This document shows, piece after piece, positions 16,563 through 26,004 of a stretch of 64,000 bases of DNA (positions within the stretch are counted from its first letter, which is position 1; each line of letters opens with the position of its first letter). Made by a program: the position numbers and the translations under genes. The notes below the pieces were generated by a model. It did not search any database. It worked only from the letters and a program-made list of their open reading frames with translations, and had not been told where the DNA came from. The DNA is taken from NCBI GenBank assembly GCA_902527245.1, contig CABZOI010000007.1:62001-126000 (forward strand), given 5' to 3'. Source of the DNA: an uncultured SAR92 cluster bacterium. GTDB lineage: Bacteria > Pseudomonadota > Gammaproteobacteria > Pseudomonadales > Porticoccaceae.

Positions 16563-18389
16563 TTGAATAAAAGTATTCGAATTGGTGGTGCGAGCGGATT
16601 CTGGGGAGATTCTTACCGAGCCACAGAGCAATTAATACAAGATACAACGCTTGATTTTATTGTTTACGATTACCTTGCTGAAATCACAATGTCAATCATG
16701 GCAAGAGCAAGAGCTAAATCTCCATCCGCAGGGTATGCGACTGATTTTATTGATGCAGTCATCAAACCTTATATTAAAAGAATATCAACGCATAATACTC
16801 GATTGATATCTAATGCGGGCGGTGTTAATCCTGAAAAGTGTGCTGAGGTGATCAGTGAGCTTGTGAAAGACCTGCAGCTTAATTTAAAAGTTTCCTGTAT
16901 TACGGGTGATGATTTGATGAGCTCAGCGCAAGAAATAAAAAATATGAATTGCAAGGAGATGTTCTCAGACATTAAATTTCCTGAACTTGACAAAGTAGCG
17001 AGTATGAATGCATATCTAGGAGCTTTTGCTATATCCAAAGCTTTAGATAAGGGTGCGGACATCGTTATTACGGGGCGCTGTGTTGATAGTGCTGTAACTC
17101 TGGGTGCGTGTATTCACGCATTTAATTGGACTAAATCAGACTTAGATCAACTCGCTGGTGGCTCTTTAGCGGGACATATACTGGAGTGCGGAGCTCAGGC
17201 TACTGGCGGTAATTTTACTGATTGGGAGTTGTCTAAAGATATCCATAATATTGGTTACCCCATTGCTGAGATTTCAAATGATGGCATATTCGAAATTTCA
17301 AAGCTTCATAACACAGGTGGATTAGTAAACGTAGGTACAGTTTCAGAACAGATGCTGTATGAGATTGGTGACCCAAAAAAATATATGTTACCTGACGTGA
17401 TATGTGATTTTTCGGAAGTGAGCATAACTGAGATTTCGCAAAATAAAGTCAGGGTGTCAGGTGCGAAAGGCTTGCATCCCTCCAATACTTATAAGGTATG
17501 CGCCACCTACGCAGATGGTTATCGTGGCGGAACAATTATGACAATGTATGGCGATGATTCTGTAAAAAAAGCAGATTATCTGAGTGAATCGATCTTCAAA
17601 GCATCTAGAAACACCCTTCAGAAGGTGGGTCTAGAGGACTTTACTGAAACGAGTATAGAATTAATTGGGGCTGAGAGTCAGTATGGCGAATTCGCACGCA
17701 ATCAATCCGTTAGAGAGGTTGCCATTAAAATTGCGGCTAAGCATAGGGATGCAGCAGGAATTGGAATATTCTTAAAAGAATGTGTTGGGTTAGGGCTTGC
17801 GACGCCTCCCGGTTTGTCTGGTTTTCAGGGAGGTAGAGCGAGACCATCACCAGTCATAAGACTTTTTTCGTTCGAAATACCAAAAAGTTTTGTGAATACT
17901 TATATTGACGGTCAAATTTTTGAAGATTCTCAAGTAGAGCAGTCACAACAATCAAATAAACAAAAAGCTCTGACAGATGCTCCCCCAAAAATAAAAGATA
18001 AACTTCTTGTGCCTGTAAAATTGAAAAAACTTGCTTACGCTCGTAGTGGTGATAAGGGTAATAGCGCGAATATCGGCATTATCTGCAGGCAACCAGAATA
18101 TTTGAGCTATGTTTATTACTCCTTAACGGAGCGCGCTGTTATGGAGAGATTATCGCACTTCATATCGGGAGATTCGCTGGAGGAGAAGTTGAAACATGTG
18201 TCTCGATTTTTATTACCGGGAATATCTGCAATTAACTTTTTGATCACTGATGTTCTTGGTGGTGGTGGTATTGCGAGTATTCGAAACGATGCACAAGGAA
18301 AAGGATTTGCTCAGCTTTTGCTGGATTCACCAATTATGGTATCGCAATGGATCGCAGACGAAATTGATGGAAATGAGGATATTGGATGA
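16563..18389 (+). CDS. AtuA-like acyclic terpene utilization protein (DUF1446)
   Basis: A 608-aa protein of the AtuA type: an N-terminal DUF1446 domain (about 1-450; NKSIRIGGASGFWGDS at the start and ADIVITGRCVDSAVTLG inside) joined to the C-terminal ferredoxin-fold domain marked by AYARSGDKGNSANIGII. It starts with TTG behind GAGG. In Pseudomonas atuA belongs to the gene set for acyclic isoprenoids such as citronellol; its biochemical role is not established. Here it is the first gene of an operon with carboxyltransferase (4-bp ATGA overlap), crotonase and biotin carboxylase genes, the same partners as in the atu operon. Confidence 0.88.
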   Translation: MNKSIRIGGASGFWGDSYRATEQLIQDTTLDFIVYDYLAEITMSIMARARAKSPSAGYATDFIDAVIKPYIKRISTHNTRLISNAGGVNPEKCAEVISELVKDLQLNLKVSCITGDDLMSSAQEIKNMNCKEMFSDIKFPELDKVASMNAYLGAFAISKALDKGADIVITGRCVDSAVTLGACIHAFNWTKSDLDQLAGGSLAGHILECGAQATGGNFTDWELSKDIHNIGYPIAEISNDGIFEISKLHNTGGLVNVGTVSEQMLYEIGDPKKYMLPDVICDFSEVSITEISQNKVRVSGAKGLHPSNTYKVCATYADGYRGGTIMTMYGDDSVKKADYLSESIFKASRNTLQKVGLEDFTETSIELIGAESQYGEFARNQSVREVAIKIAAKHRDAAGIGIFLKECVGLGLATPPGLSGFQGGRARPSPVIRLFSFEIPKSFVNTYIDGQIFEDSQVEQSQQSNKQKALTDAPPKIKDKLLVPVKLKKLAYARSGDKGNSANIGIICRQPEYLSYVYYSLTERAVMERLSHFISGDSLEEKLKHVSRFLLPGISAINFLITDVLGGGGIASIRNDAQGKGFAQLLLDSPIMVSQWIADEIDGNEDIG

Positions 18390-20008
18390 CTATTTTTAAA
18401 TCAAAAATCAATGTCGATTCGGAAAATTTTAAAAAGCACCGAAATGAGATGTTGGAGTTAATTGCTAGATTAGAAGAGTTGAATGGTCGTGCCAGTATTG
18501 CTTCAGAGCGAAGAAAAGAGAGATTTGAAGCGAGAGGACAGTTAACACCTCGAGAGCGCCTAGCCCGTCTACTAGATCCGGGATTGCCTTTTCTTCAAAT
18601 AGGAAACTTGGCTGGATACATGCTGGATACAAAAAACGAAAAAAAATCAATCCCAGGCTCAACAGTCATATCAGGCATAGGATTTATATCCGGTGTCAGA
18701 TGCATGGTGGTAGTTGATGATAGTGGAATCAATGCGGGTGCCTTAATGACCGGTGGAGGTTATCGAATATCCAGGTCTCAAGAAATTGCTCTCCAACAAA
18801 AGCTTCCTTTTGTTCACCTAGTTGAGAGTGCTGGCGGAGATTTAATGAATTATACGGTCGAGGGATTTAGCGAGGGTGGACGCTTGTTTGGTTCACTCGC
18901 AAAATTAAGCAAAGCAGGTATTCCAGTAATCTCTATACTCCATGGCTCTTCAACTGCAGGTGGTGCATACATGCCGGGACTTAGTGATTATGTGATAGGG
19001 GTAAAAGGAAGAGGCAGAGCATTTTTAGCTGGACCTCCATTGCTTTTAGCTGCAACAGGCGAGATAGCGACAGAAGAAGAGCTCGGAGGTGCAGAGATGC
19101 ACTCAAATGTATCGGGTTTAGTAGATTATCTAGCGGATGATGACGGTCACAGCATACAAATCGCTAGGGAGGTAATAAAAAGATTAGATTGGAATAAAAG
19201 CTCAAATGTTCGTAAAGACAAATCATTCGATGAGCCTATCTATAATATTGACGATCTAGCTGGGGTGATTCCAGTTGATTACAGAACTCCCTATGATATG
19301 CGAGAACTCGTTGCAAGAGTTGTTGATGGATCAGACTTTTTAGATTTTAAACCAAGAATTGGAGTCTCAACAGTATGTTTACAGGCTGAAGTTTTCGGGA
19401 CACAGGTGGGAATAATCGGTAACAATGGTCCAATAGACCCAGCTGGGGCTAATAAAGCGACACAGTTTTTGCAACTGCTTGATCAAGCGAATACGCCTGT
19501 TTTGTTTTTTCAGAATACTACTGGCTATATCGTTGGCAAAAAATCTGAGCAACAAGGCATGATTAAACATGGATCAAAGATGATTCAAGCGGTGAGAAAT
19601 GTAAATATCCCTAGAATAACCTTCATGACTGGAGCTAGTTTTGGCGCAGGTAATTACGGTATGTGCGGGAGAGGTTATGATCCTGATTTCCTGTACACCT
19701 TTCCAAACGCTAGAACCGGAGTAATGGGAGGTGAGCAAGCTGCTAAAACAATGTCAGTTGTTGCCCGTGGTAAGGCCAAGACGCAGGGTATAGAGGTAGA
19801 TGAGGAGATCCTGAAACAACAAGAATCAATGCTAACGCATATGTTCGACTCTCAATCAGATGCGTTTTACACCAGTGGTCATATGATGGATGATGGAATG
19901 ATTGACCCTAGAGATATGCGAAAAACTATCGGAATGATTCTCGAAACGATAGAAGAGGGCAGAAAAAGAGCGTTGAGGCCTAATAGTTTTGGTGTTGCAC
20001 GATTGTAG
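18386..20008 (+). CDS. Acyl-CoA carboxylase carboxyltransferase (beta) subunit, geranyl-CoA carboxylase-like
   Basis: A 540-aa biotin-dependent carboxyltransferase that moves CO2 from biotin to an acyl-CoA. The crotonase-fold N half has STAGGAYMPGLSDYV and FLAGPPLLLAATGE with LGGAEMH; the C half has NNGPIDPAGANKATQF, GASFGAGNYGMCGRGYDP and GVMGGEQAA. Methylcrotonyl-CoA carboxylases in my recollection read DRxHFGRxF and CTAGGAYVPAM in the first region; here the text is SEGGRLFGSLAKLS and STAGGAYMPGLSDY, which looks closer to geranyl-CoA carboxylase (AtuC). This was not aligned. The gene overlaps the AtuA-like gene by 4 bp, and the alpha subunit is two genes downstream. Confidence 0.85.
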   Translation: MTIFKSKINVDSENFKKHRNEMLELIARLEELNGRASIASERRKERFEARGQLTPRERLARLLDPGLPFLQIGNLAGYMLDTKNEKKSIPGSTVISGIGFISGVRCMVVVDDSGINAGALMTGGGYRISRSQEIALQQKLPFVHLVESAGGDLMNYTVEGFSEGGRLFGSLAKLSKAGIPVISILHGSSTAGGAYMPGLSDYVIGVKGRGRAFLAGPPLLLAATGEIATEEELGGAEMHSNVSGLVDYLADDDGHSIQIAREVIKRLDWNKSSNVRKDKSFDEPIYNIDDLAGVIPVDYRTPYDMRELVARVVDGSDFLDFKPRIGVSTVCLQAEVFGTQVGIIGNNGPIDPAGANKATQFLQLLDQANTPVLFFQNTTGYIVGKKSEQQGMIKHGSKMIQAVRNVNIPRITFMTGASFGAGNYGMCGRGYDPDFLYTFPNARTGVMGGEQAAKTMSVVARGKAKTQGIEVDEEILKQQESMLTHMFDSQSDAFYTSGHMMDDGMIDPRDMRKTIGMILETIEEGRKRALRPNSFGVARL

Positions 20009-20020
20009 AAGAATAAGCAT

Positions 20021-20845
20021 ATGAAAGATAATTCACAAAATAACTTACCTGAAACTAAAAATTTAATTTTGGAAAGAGAGCACTCTGTTCTTAAGATCTG
20101 GTTTAATCGCGTAGAGTCCAGAAATGCACTCAATGCTGAGATGACAAATGAGCTTGTTGAAGTTCTGGATTATGCAAAAGATGATTCAAGTTTACGCACC
20201 ATTGTTCTTCGTGGGAAAGGGAATATATTTTGTGCAGGTGGAGATATAAAAGACTTTAAAAATACAATGCAAAATACTGATATAAATAGTGTTTCTTTAA
20301 ATAATCGATCATTTGGAAATGTTATGACAAAACTTAACGAACAACCTCAAGTAGTCATAATTTTAGTGGAAGGTGCTGCGATTGGCGGAGGTTTAGGGCT
20401 GGCGTGCGTTAGTGATATTACTTTAGTACATCAGGAGACAAAATTTCGTCTAAGTGAGACAAGTCTGGGAATTCCTCCCGCTCAAATTGCACCGTTTGTT
20501 GTTCAAAGAATTGGCATAACAAATGCTCGATATTTAATGTTGACTGGTGCAAAGTTTGACGGAAAAAAAGCCTTTGAAATTGGTTTAGCACACGCAGTAT
20601 TTCAGGATAGCTGTCAAATGGAACAGAGGCTTGCTGATATATTATCCGAAATAAATGAATGCGCTAAAAATGCAAACGCTGCAACAAAAAAGATATTATT
20701 AAAGGCACTTTGCTCACCCATGACTGAAACACTGGATTTTGCATCTTTTGAATTTGCGAACTGTATGCTTGGCGATGAGGGTCGAGAGGGTGTTAGTGCT
20801 TTCTTAGAGAAAAGGAAACCATTCTGGGTTGAAAATGATGGTTGA
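20021..20845 (+). CDS. Enoyl-CoA hydratase/isomerase (crotonase), AtuE/LiuC-like
   Basis: A 274-aa crotonase predicted to hydrate the carboxylated enoyl-CoA made by the neighbouring carboxylase (AtuE in the geranyl pathway, methylglutaconyl-CoA hydratase LiuC in leucine breakdown). Oxyanion-hole segments are FCAGGDIKDF and EGAAIGGGLGLACVSDI; the catalytic Glu is in RLSETSLGIPPAQI. The gene lies between the two carboxylase subunits, which is the order in both atu and liu operons. The stop overlaps the start region of the alpha-subunit gene. Confidence 0.9.
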   Translation: MKDNSQNNLPETKNLILEREHSVLKIWFNRVESRNALNAEMTNELVEVLDYAKDDSSLRTIVLRGKGNIFCAGGDIKDFKNTMQNTDINSVSLNNRSFGNVMTKLNEQPQVVIILVEGAAIGGGLGLACVSDITLVHQETKFRLSETSLGIPPAQIAPFVVQRIGITNARYLMLTGAKFDGKKAFEIGLAHAVFQDSCQMEQRLADILSEINECAKNANAATKKILLKALCSPMTETLDFASFEFANCMLGDEGREGVSAFLEKRKPFWVENDG

Positions 20846-22877
20846 CATTAATAGCTTGAGGACTTGTATTTCAGATTTTCATAAATTCGATAGCGTATTG
20901 ATAGCGAACAGGGGAGAGATAGCTTGTCGCATAATCAAGACTGCCAATAAACTTGGTTATAGAACAATTTCGATTTACACTGATGCCGATAAAAAATCAC
21001 CTCATGTGGCGCTGGCAGATGAGGCGATCAATATTGGACTGGGTCCGGTAAACGCATCATATTTAGATATCAATAAAATTATTGATGTAGCGAAGCAGAC
21101 AAATGCCCAAGCGATTCATCCAGGATATGGATTTCTCAGTGAAAATTCTAATTTTGCCAAAGCGGTTGAATTAGCAGGTCTTACATTCATTGGTCCAAAA
21201 TCTGAAGCAATAGCCTTAATGGGCAGCAAAAGCGTTTCGAAGAAAAAGATGATTGAAGCAAAAGTACCTTGTATTCCAGGTTATCAAGGCGACGATCAAT
21301 CTGATAATACCTTGTTAAAGTCTGCAAAGAAAATTGGATTCCCCCTAATGATCAAAGCGTCTGCTGGCGGTGGAGGCAGAGGAATGCGTCTGGTAAATCA
21401 GGTGGATGACTTAAAGGATGCTCTCAAAATTGCTAGGGCTGAAGCTCTAAATGCCTTCGGATCTAGCGAGCTTATACTCGAAAAAGCCTTTGTAAATGCT
21501 CGGCATATTGAAATACAAATTATTTCTGATGCTTATGGATCACATTTGTATTTTGGTGAACGCGACTGCTCTATTCAACGTCGGCATCAGAAGGTTATCG
21601 AGGAATCACCCTCACCAGTTATGACTAAAATGTTAAGAGAAAAAATGGGCAAAGCTGCAGTGTGTGCTGCAAAAGCTGTAGATTATACCAATGCTGGAAC
21701 AATCGAATTTTTGGTAGATGACCAATTAAACTATTACTTTTTGGAGATGAATACGAGGATTCAGGTAGAACATCCAGTGACGGAGATGGTAACTGGTTAT
21801 GATTTGATTGCATTACAATTTCTGGTTGCGCAGGGAGCCAAATTACCCATGAAGCAATCTGATATTGCAATCACAGGGCATGCTATTGAAGCCAGGATAT
21901 ATGCTGAGGATCCTAACAATGATTTTCTTCCAAATGCGGGCAAGATAGATTTTTGGGATCCACCCCGGTTTGATGGTGTGAGAATCGATGATGGTGTTGT
22001 TACGGGTCAGACTTTATCTACTTTTTATGATCCAATGATAGCGAAAATTGTCGGATTTGGTGAGAACAGAGAATCTGCCAGACAGAAATTAATCCATGGA
22101 CTCACCAAAACAGCTCTTTTTGGTATCAAAAACAATAAACAATTTTTAATCGAGTGTCTGAGAAAGCCGTGTTTTATTAGTGGTGATTTTAGAACAGATT
22201 TTATTTCAAAAGAATTTCAAGATCAGGATAAAACAGTTGAACCAAAGAAACTTTTGGATATTGCAATTGTTTCCTGTATTCAGGCAATACGAGATACTCA
22301 GAACTTATATGCACAAACATTATGTGTGAGCGAACTTTTATGTAACTGGACTAATGCTGGTTGCTTGAAGTACAGAAAGTTGTATATGGTAGGGGATGAT
22401 CACTTTGATTTAACTCTATCACCTGATGCAAACAAGACGAATACATTTAACGTCCTTAATTTGAGCACGAGTGAGAAGTTATCATTAACCGTGGAGATAT
22501 TGGATGATAGTAGAGCTCGATGTCTTTTCGAGCGCAATATTATCGAAGTGGCATTCTTTGAGCTGAATGTTAAACAAATATACTGTGAAATTAATGGTGT
22601 ATCCCGTTTATATGAGGATATGATTAATAATCATCAAGGTGGGAAGAGAAGCGCATCCAGTGGAACGGTCGTCTCACCCATGCATGGATCATTATTGGAA
22701 GTAAATGTGAATATCGGTGAAAACGTTGTTGAGGGTCAACTGCTAGCAGTACTAGAGGCAATGAAGATGCATTATGAAATTAGAGCGGAGATAAGTGGAC
22801 AAGTAGAGTCTGTCTTCTCCCAAAAAGGTGACCAAATCTCTGCAGATGATGTGTTATTAGAGATTAAAGACAGATAA
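20835..22877 (+). CDS. Acyl-CoA carboxylase alpha subunit (biotin carboxylase + biotin carrier), AtuF/LiuD-like
   Basis: A 680-aa biotin carboxylase fused to its carrier domain. The N-terminal biotin-carboxylase fold has SVLIANRGEIACRII, IHPGYGFLSENSNFA, the ATP-grasp loop KASAGGGGRGMRLV, and LEMNTRIQVEHPVTEMVTG; the C-terminal carrier has EAMKM with biotinyl-Lys644. Starts are possible at TTG 20829, ATG 20835 and ATG 20838; an ATG overlapping the crotonase stop is preferred. Together with the 18386 gene it forms a complete acyl-CoA carboxylase. No HMG-CoA lyase gene follows, unlike typical liu clusters. Confidence 0.9.
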   Translation: MMVDINSLRTCISDFHKFDSVLIANRGEIACRIIKTANKLGYRTISIYTDADKKSPHVALADEAINIGLGPVNASYLDINKIIDVAKQTNAQAIHPGYGFLSENSNFAKAVELAGLTFIGPKSEAIALMGSKSVSKKKMIEAKVPCIPGYQGDDQSDNTLLKSAKKIGFPLMIKASAGGGGRGMRLVNQVDDLKDALKIARAEALNAFGSSELILEKAFVNARHIEIQIISDAYGSHLYFGERDCSIQRRHQKVIEESPSPVMTKMLREKMGKAAVCAAKAVDYTNAGTIEFLVDDQLNYYFLEMNTRIQVEHPVTEMVTGYDLIALQFLVAQGAKLPMKQSDIAITGHAIEARIYAEDPNNDFLPNAGKIDFWDPPRFDGVRIDDGVVTGQTLSTFYDPMIAKIVGFGENRESARQKLIHGLTKTALFGIKNNKQFLIECLRKPCFISGDFRTDFISKEFQDQDKTVEPKKLLDIAIVSCIQAIRDTQNLYAQTLCVSELLCNWTNAGCLKYRKLYMVGDDHFDLTLSPDANKTNTFNVLNLSTSEKLSLTVEILDDSRARCLFERNIIEVAFFELNVKQIYCEINGVSRLYEDMINNHQGGKRSASSGTVVSPMHGSLLEVNVNIGENVVEGQLLAVLEAMKMHYEIRAEISGQVESVFSQKGDQISADDVLLEIKDR

Positions 22878-22887
22878 GTAATGTAAG

Positions 22888-23511
22888 ATGACTGTAAAAC
22901 TTTGGCATTGCGATGGTGCGAGATCTCTGAGACCGCTATGGACTCTTGAAGAGATGGGGCTTAACTATGAGCTTGTAAAAATGCAGTTTCCTCCTCGTTT
23001 TTTACATCCTGGTTATACCGAGCTAAATCCAATTGGCACCGTTCCTTTTTTCACTGACGACAGGGAAGATCGTTTGACAGAGATGACAGAATCGTCTGGA
23101 ATCTGTCAGTATTTAGTTGAAACGTATGGCGCTGATGATTTAACTGTTAGAGCAAGTCATCCTGAGTATGGCGAATACTTAAACTGGTTGTATCGCAGTG
23201 ATGCAACTTATACGTTCCCTCAAACGCTAGTGCTACGTTATTCTGTCCTGGAGAGTGAAGAGAATAGAAATCCTCAAGTAGTCAAGGATTATACTCAATG
23301 GTTTTTTTCAAGATTAAGATCCTTAGAGACAGCACTCGTTGGTAAGGAGTTTTTAGTAGATAACAGATTCACAATAGCTGATATCGCCGTGGGTTACTCA
23401 CTTATATTAGCGGACTCGTTGAATTTAAGCGGGCAGTTTAGAAAAAATGTTGAATCTTACTATAGTAGGTTAAAAAAACGTTCTGCATTGCAACGAGCTC
23501 TCGCCTTATAA
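22888..23511 (+). CDS. Glutathione S-transferase family protein
   Basis: A 207-aa cytosolic GST: N-terminal thioredoxin fold beginning VKLWHCDGARSLRPLWTLEE, with the cis-Pro region IGTVPFF and ESSGICQYL for glutathione binding, then an all-helical C-terminal domain with FTIADIAVGYSL (N-capping motif). It follows the biotin carboxylase by 10 bp and closes the AtuA-like operon. GST-like proteins are common in catabolic clusters, as detoxifying or isomerising enzymes; no specific reaction can be assigned. Confidence 0.88.
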   Translation: MTVKLWHCDGARSLRPLWTLEEMGLNYELVKMQFPPRFLHPGYTELNPIGTVPFFTDDREDRLTEMTESSGICQYLVETYGADDLTVRASHPEYGEYLNWLYRSDATYTFPQTLVLRYSVLESEENRNPQVVKDYTQWFFSRLRSLETALVGKEFLVDNRFTIADIAVGYSLILADSLNLSGQFRKNVESYYSRLKKRSALQRALAL

Positions 23512-23546
23512 TGATATTGGTTTTGAATGATCTGAATGCTTCATGG

Positions 23547-23563
23547 ATCAGCTAGGTGCTGAT
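23547..23563. promoter_or_regulatory. 17-bp inverted repeat upstream of the paired acyl-CoA dehydrogenase genes
   Basis: ATCAGC-TAGGT-GCTGAT (6-5-6) in the 131-bp gap between the GST gene and the next acyl-CoA dehydrogenase. The size suits a dimeric regulator such as a TetR-type repressor, but no regulator gene is in the cluster and the motif was not found elsewhere by eye. It could also be part of a weak terminator. Confidence 0.3.
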
Positions 23564-23642
23564 ATAGTTAAAAACCGTGAGTATTGGAAGAACGTAACCA
23601 TCATTAAATGATTTTGTTCACCACTTTTTTAGGAGTACACAC

Positions 23643-24824
23643 ATGGATACCAACTTTTCTAAGGATGATCTTGCTTTTAGGGACGAAGTGAGAAGTTTTT
23701 TTAAGGAAGAATTTGATCATGATATGGCAAAAAGACTTGCTGATAATCATGGAGATGATTACAAAAGTTCGATCATTAAGTGGCAAAAAAAATTATATAA
23801 CAAGGGTTGGATAGCGCCAGGCTGGCCTAAGGAGTATGGCGGTACGGGTTGGACGGACACCCAAAAATTTATTTTTGAATCTGAGAGAGGCTTAGCCGGT
23901 GTGCCAGATGTAGTTCCATTTGGACTAAAGATGGTCGGCCCCGTTATATATACGTTTGGAACCCAAGCACAAAAAGATAAATTTCTACCTAGAATACTTA
24001 AATCTGATGATTGGTGGTGCCAGGGATACTCCGAACCTGGAGCGGGATCTGATCTAGCATCACTAGCTACATCTGCGGAGTATGCGGGCGATGATTACTT
24101 GGTAAATGGAAGAAAAATATGGACTAGTCTTGCCCAGTATGCGGATTGGATATTTTGTTTGGTTAGAACATCAAAGGGAGCACGTAAGCAAGAAGGTATT
24201 AGTTTTTTGCTCATCGATATGTCAACGCCGGGCATAACAATTAAACCCATAATTTCTATAGATGGAAGACATAGCTTAAACGAAGTTTTGTTCGAAAATG
24301 TAAGAGTTCCCACAGAGAATTTGATAGGTGAGCAAGATAAAGGATGGACTTATGCAAAAGCACTTTTAGCTCATGAGCGAACAAATATGGCAGAAGTTGC
24401 TGATTCAACTAGAATGCTTGCAGATTTGAAACAAAAAGCCTCTATTCAACTTGGTGGAGGCAAACGCCTAATAGATGATGAAGTATTTCTAGCTCAGATC
24501 TCAGATGTTGAGCTCGAACTGATGGCCCTGGAATATACTGAATTGAGAGCTTTAGCTGCAATTGCAGAAAAGGGGATGCCAGGCCCTGAGTCTTCGTTAT
24601 TGAAAATTAAAGGCACTGAAATAAGTCAAACCTTACATGAGTTACATTTGAAAGTAGCGGCTTATCATGGTGGCGCCATCGCAGGCAGTGAAGAGGCATT
24701 AAGTGCAGTGAAAATTGGATCTGATGCGCGAAATCGCTATATGTATGGCAGAGCAGCAACGATTTACGGTGGATCTAATGAGGTTCAGAGAAATGTTATC
24801 GCAAAAGCAGTGCTTGGACTGTGA
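23643..24824 (+). CDS. Acyl-CoA dehydrogenase, catalytic-type subunit of a paired enzyme
   Basis: A 393-aa acyl-CoA dehydrogenase with AGGAG before the ATG. FAD/substrate blocks are GYSEPGAGSDLASL and GRKIWTSLAQYADWIF. The isovaleryl-type catalytic-base position is kept as HERTNM (Glu). The C-terminus has AAYHGGAIAG and YGGSNEVQRNVIAK. It is followed 31 bp later by a second, divergent acyl-CoA dehydrogenase that lacks the Glu. This pairing is known for alpha2-beta2 enzymes such as the mycobacterial ChsE pairs acting on steroid side chains. Substrate here is unknown. Confidence 0.9.
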   Translation: MDTNFSKDDLAFRDEVRSFFKEEFDHDMAKRLADNHGDDYKSSIIKWQKKLYNKGWIAPGWPKEYGGTGWTDTQKFIFESERGLAGVPDVVPFGLKMVGPVIYTFGTQAQKDKFLPRILKSDDWWCQGYSEPGAGSDLASLATSAEYAGDDYLVNGRKIWTSLAQYADWIFCLVRTSKGARKQEGISFLLIDMSTPGITIKPIISIDGRHSLNEVLFENVRVPTENLIGEQDKGWTYAKALLAHERTNMAEVADSTRMLADLKQKASIQLGGGKRLIDDEVFLAQISDVELELMALEYTELRALAAIAEKGMPGPESSLLKIKGTEISQTLHELHLKVAAYHGGAIAGSEEALSAVKIGSDARNRYMYGRAATIYGGSNEVQRNVIAKAVLGL

Positions 24825-24855
24825 ATTCAAGTGATATGAGATAGGAGCAGGCTAG

Positions 24856-26001
24856 ATGAATTTTGATTTCAATGAAGAGCAAACCATGATTATGGATGGT
24901 ATTGCGAGATACATCCGTGAGGAATATGATTTTGATAGGAGGCGTTCTATTATAGAATCAGACTCTGCGTATTCAGACGACGTTTGGAGACAATTTTCCG
25001 AATTAGGTTGGTTATCTATTCCGTTTGATGAGAGTTATGGTGGATTTGGTGGTCACGCGGATGATCTAGCTGGTGTAATGTTGGAGCTTGGTAAAGGATT
25101 AATTATTGAACCTTACATGTCTACTGTGGTGGTTTTTGGGAGTCTGCTCAATGCCTCAAACAATGATTCATTGAAAGAACAATTGATACCAAGAATTATA
25201 AATGGTCAATATAAAGGAAGTTTTGCCTATGCTGAAGAGCAGTCTAGATTTGAGATGTCTGATGTCAAGACTTCCGCACAAAAATGTGGTGATGGTTATA
25301 AGCTCAATGGTACCAAAATTGCTGTCATTGACGCTAAAGAGAGTGATGGCCTTATTGTAACTGCGCGAACTGGAGGATCACAGTACGGTGCAGAGGGAAT
25401 TAGCTTATTTCTGGTTGATACCTCAGCAGAGGGAGTGGCGGTGTCAAGTTATAACACCATGGATTCTCACTCAAGCTCTACAATTAATCTTGAAAATGTT
25501 TTTGTGACTGAAGCAAATTTGATTGTTGATGAGGGTGAAGGGTTTCGTCACATAGAAAGTTGTCTCCCGCAAATTCTTTTATGTCTCTCTGCTGAAGCAC
25601 TTGGAATCATGGAAGTGTTAAACAAATTGACAGTAGAGTATTCTAAAACCAGAAAACAATTTGGAGCGCCAATTGGTTCATTTCAAGCGCTTCAGCACCG
25701 TATGGTTGATAATTTCATGGCGTTTGAGCAATCTAAATCTATGGTGTATCGAGGAATTTGTGAATCCACTAGTTTCAATAAAAATGACATTGATATAAAT
25801 CAATTTTTAAAAACGGCACATGCTGTAAAAGCACTGATTGCAAAGAACTCTAAGCAAATTGGAGATGAATCAATACAGATTCATGGAGGAATCGGGATGA
25901 CGGATGAGTTGAACATCGGTCACTTTGTTAAACGTTTGATGATGATCAATGTTCTGTTTGGTGATGGTGATTTCCATCGACAATGTTTCAGTCAAAACTA
26001 A
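24856..26001 (+). CDS. Acyl-CoA dehydrogenase-like protein, probable non-catalytic partner subunit
   Basis: A 381-aa acyl-CoA dehydrogenase fold with MNFDFNEEQTMIMDG at the start, RKQFGAPIGSFQALQHRMVD and IQIHGGIGMTDELNIGHFVKR near the end. The isovaleryl-type base position reads SCLPQILLC (no Glu-Arg), and the MCAD-type position reads LFGDGDFHR (no Glu). It probably cannot catalyse alone and instead forms a heteromer with the preceding gene product, contributing FAD or substrate-site residues. It is immediately followed (3 bp) by an esterase gene, so all three are probably co-transcribed. Confidence 0.88.
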   Translation: MNFDFNEEQTMIMDGIARYIREEYDFDRRRSIIESDSAYSDDVWRQFSELGWLSIPFDESYGGFGGHADDLAGVMLELGKGLIIEPYMSTVVVFGSLLNASNNDSLKEQLIPRIINGQYKGSFAYAEEQSRFEMSDVKTSAQKCGDGYKLNGTKIAVIDAKESDGLIVTARTGGSQYGAEGISLFLVDTSAEGVAVSSYNTMDSHSSSTINLENVFVTEANLIVDEGEGFRHIESCLPQILLCLSAEALGIMEVLNKLTVEYSKTRKQFGAPIGSFQALQHRMVDNFMAFEQSKSMVYRGICESTSFNKNDIDINQFLKTAHAVKALIAKNSKQIGDESIQIHGGIGMTDELNIGHFVKRLMMINVLFGDGDFHRQCFSQN

Positions 26002-26004
26002 AAA

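Noticed and set aside
20829-20834. TTG start of the biotin carboxylase gene at 20829
   Set aside because: ATG codons at 20835 and 20838 are available next to the crotonase stop, with no better ribosome site for the TTG.
16563-22877. Leucine degradation (liu, methylcrotonyl-CoA carboxylase) operon
   Set aside because: An AtuA-like gene leads the operon, the carboxyltransferase motifs look AtuC-like, and no HMG-CoA lyase follows. Not fully excluded.
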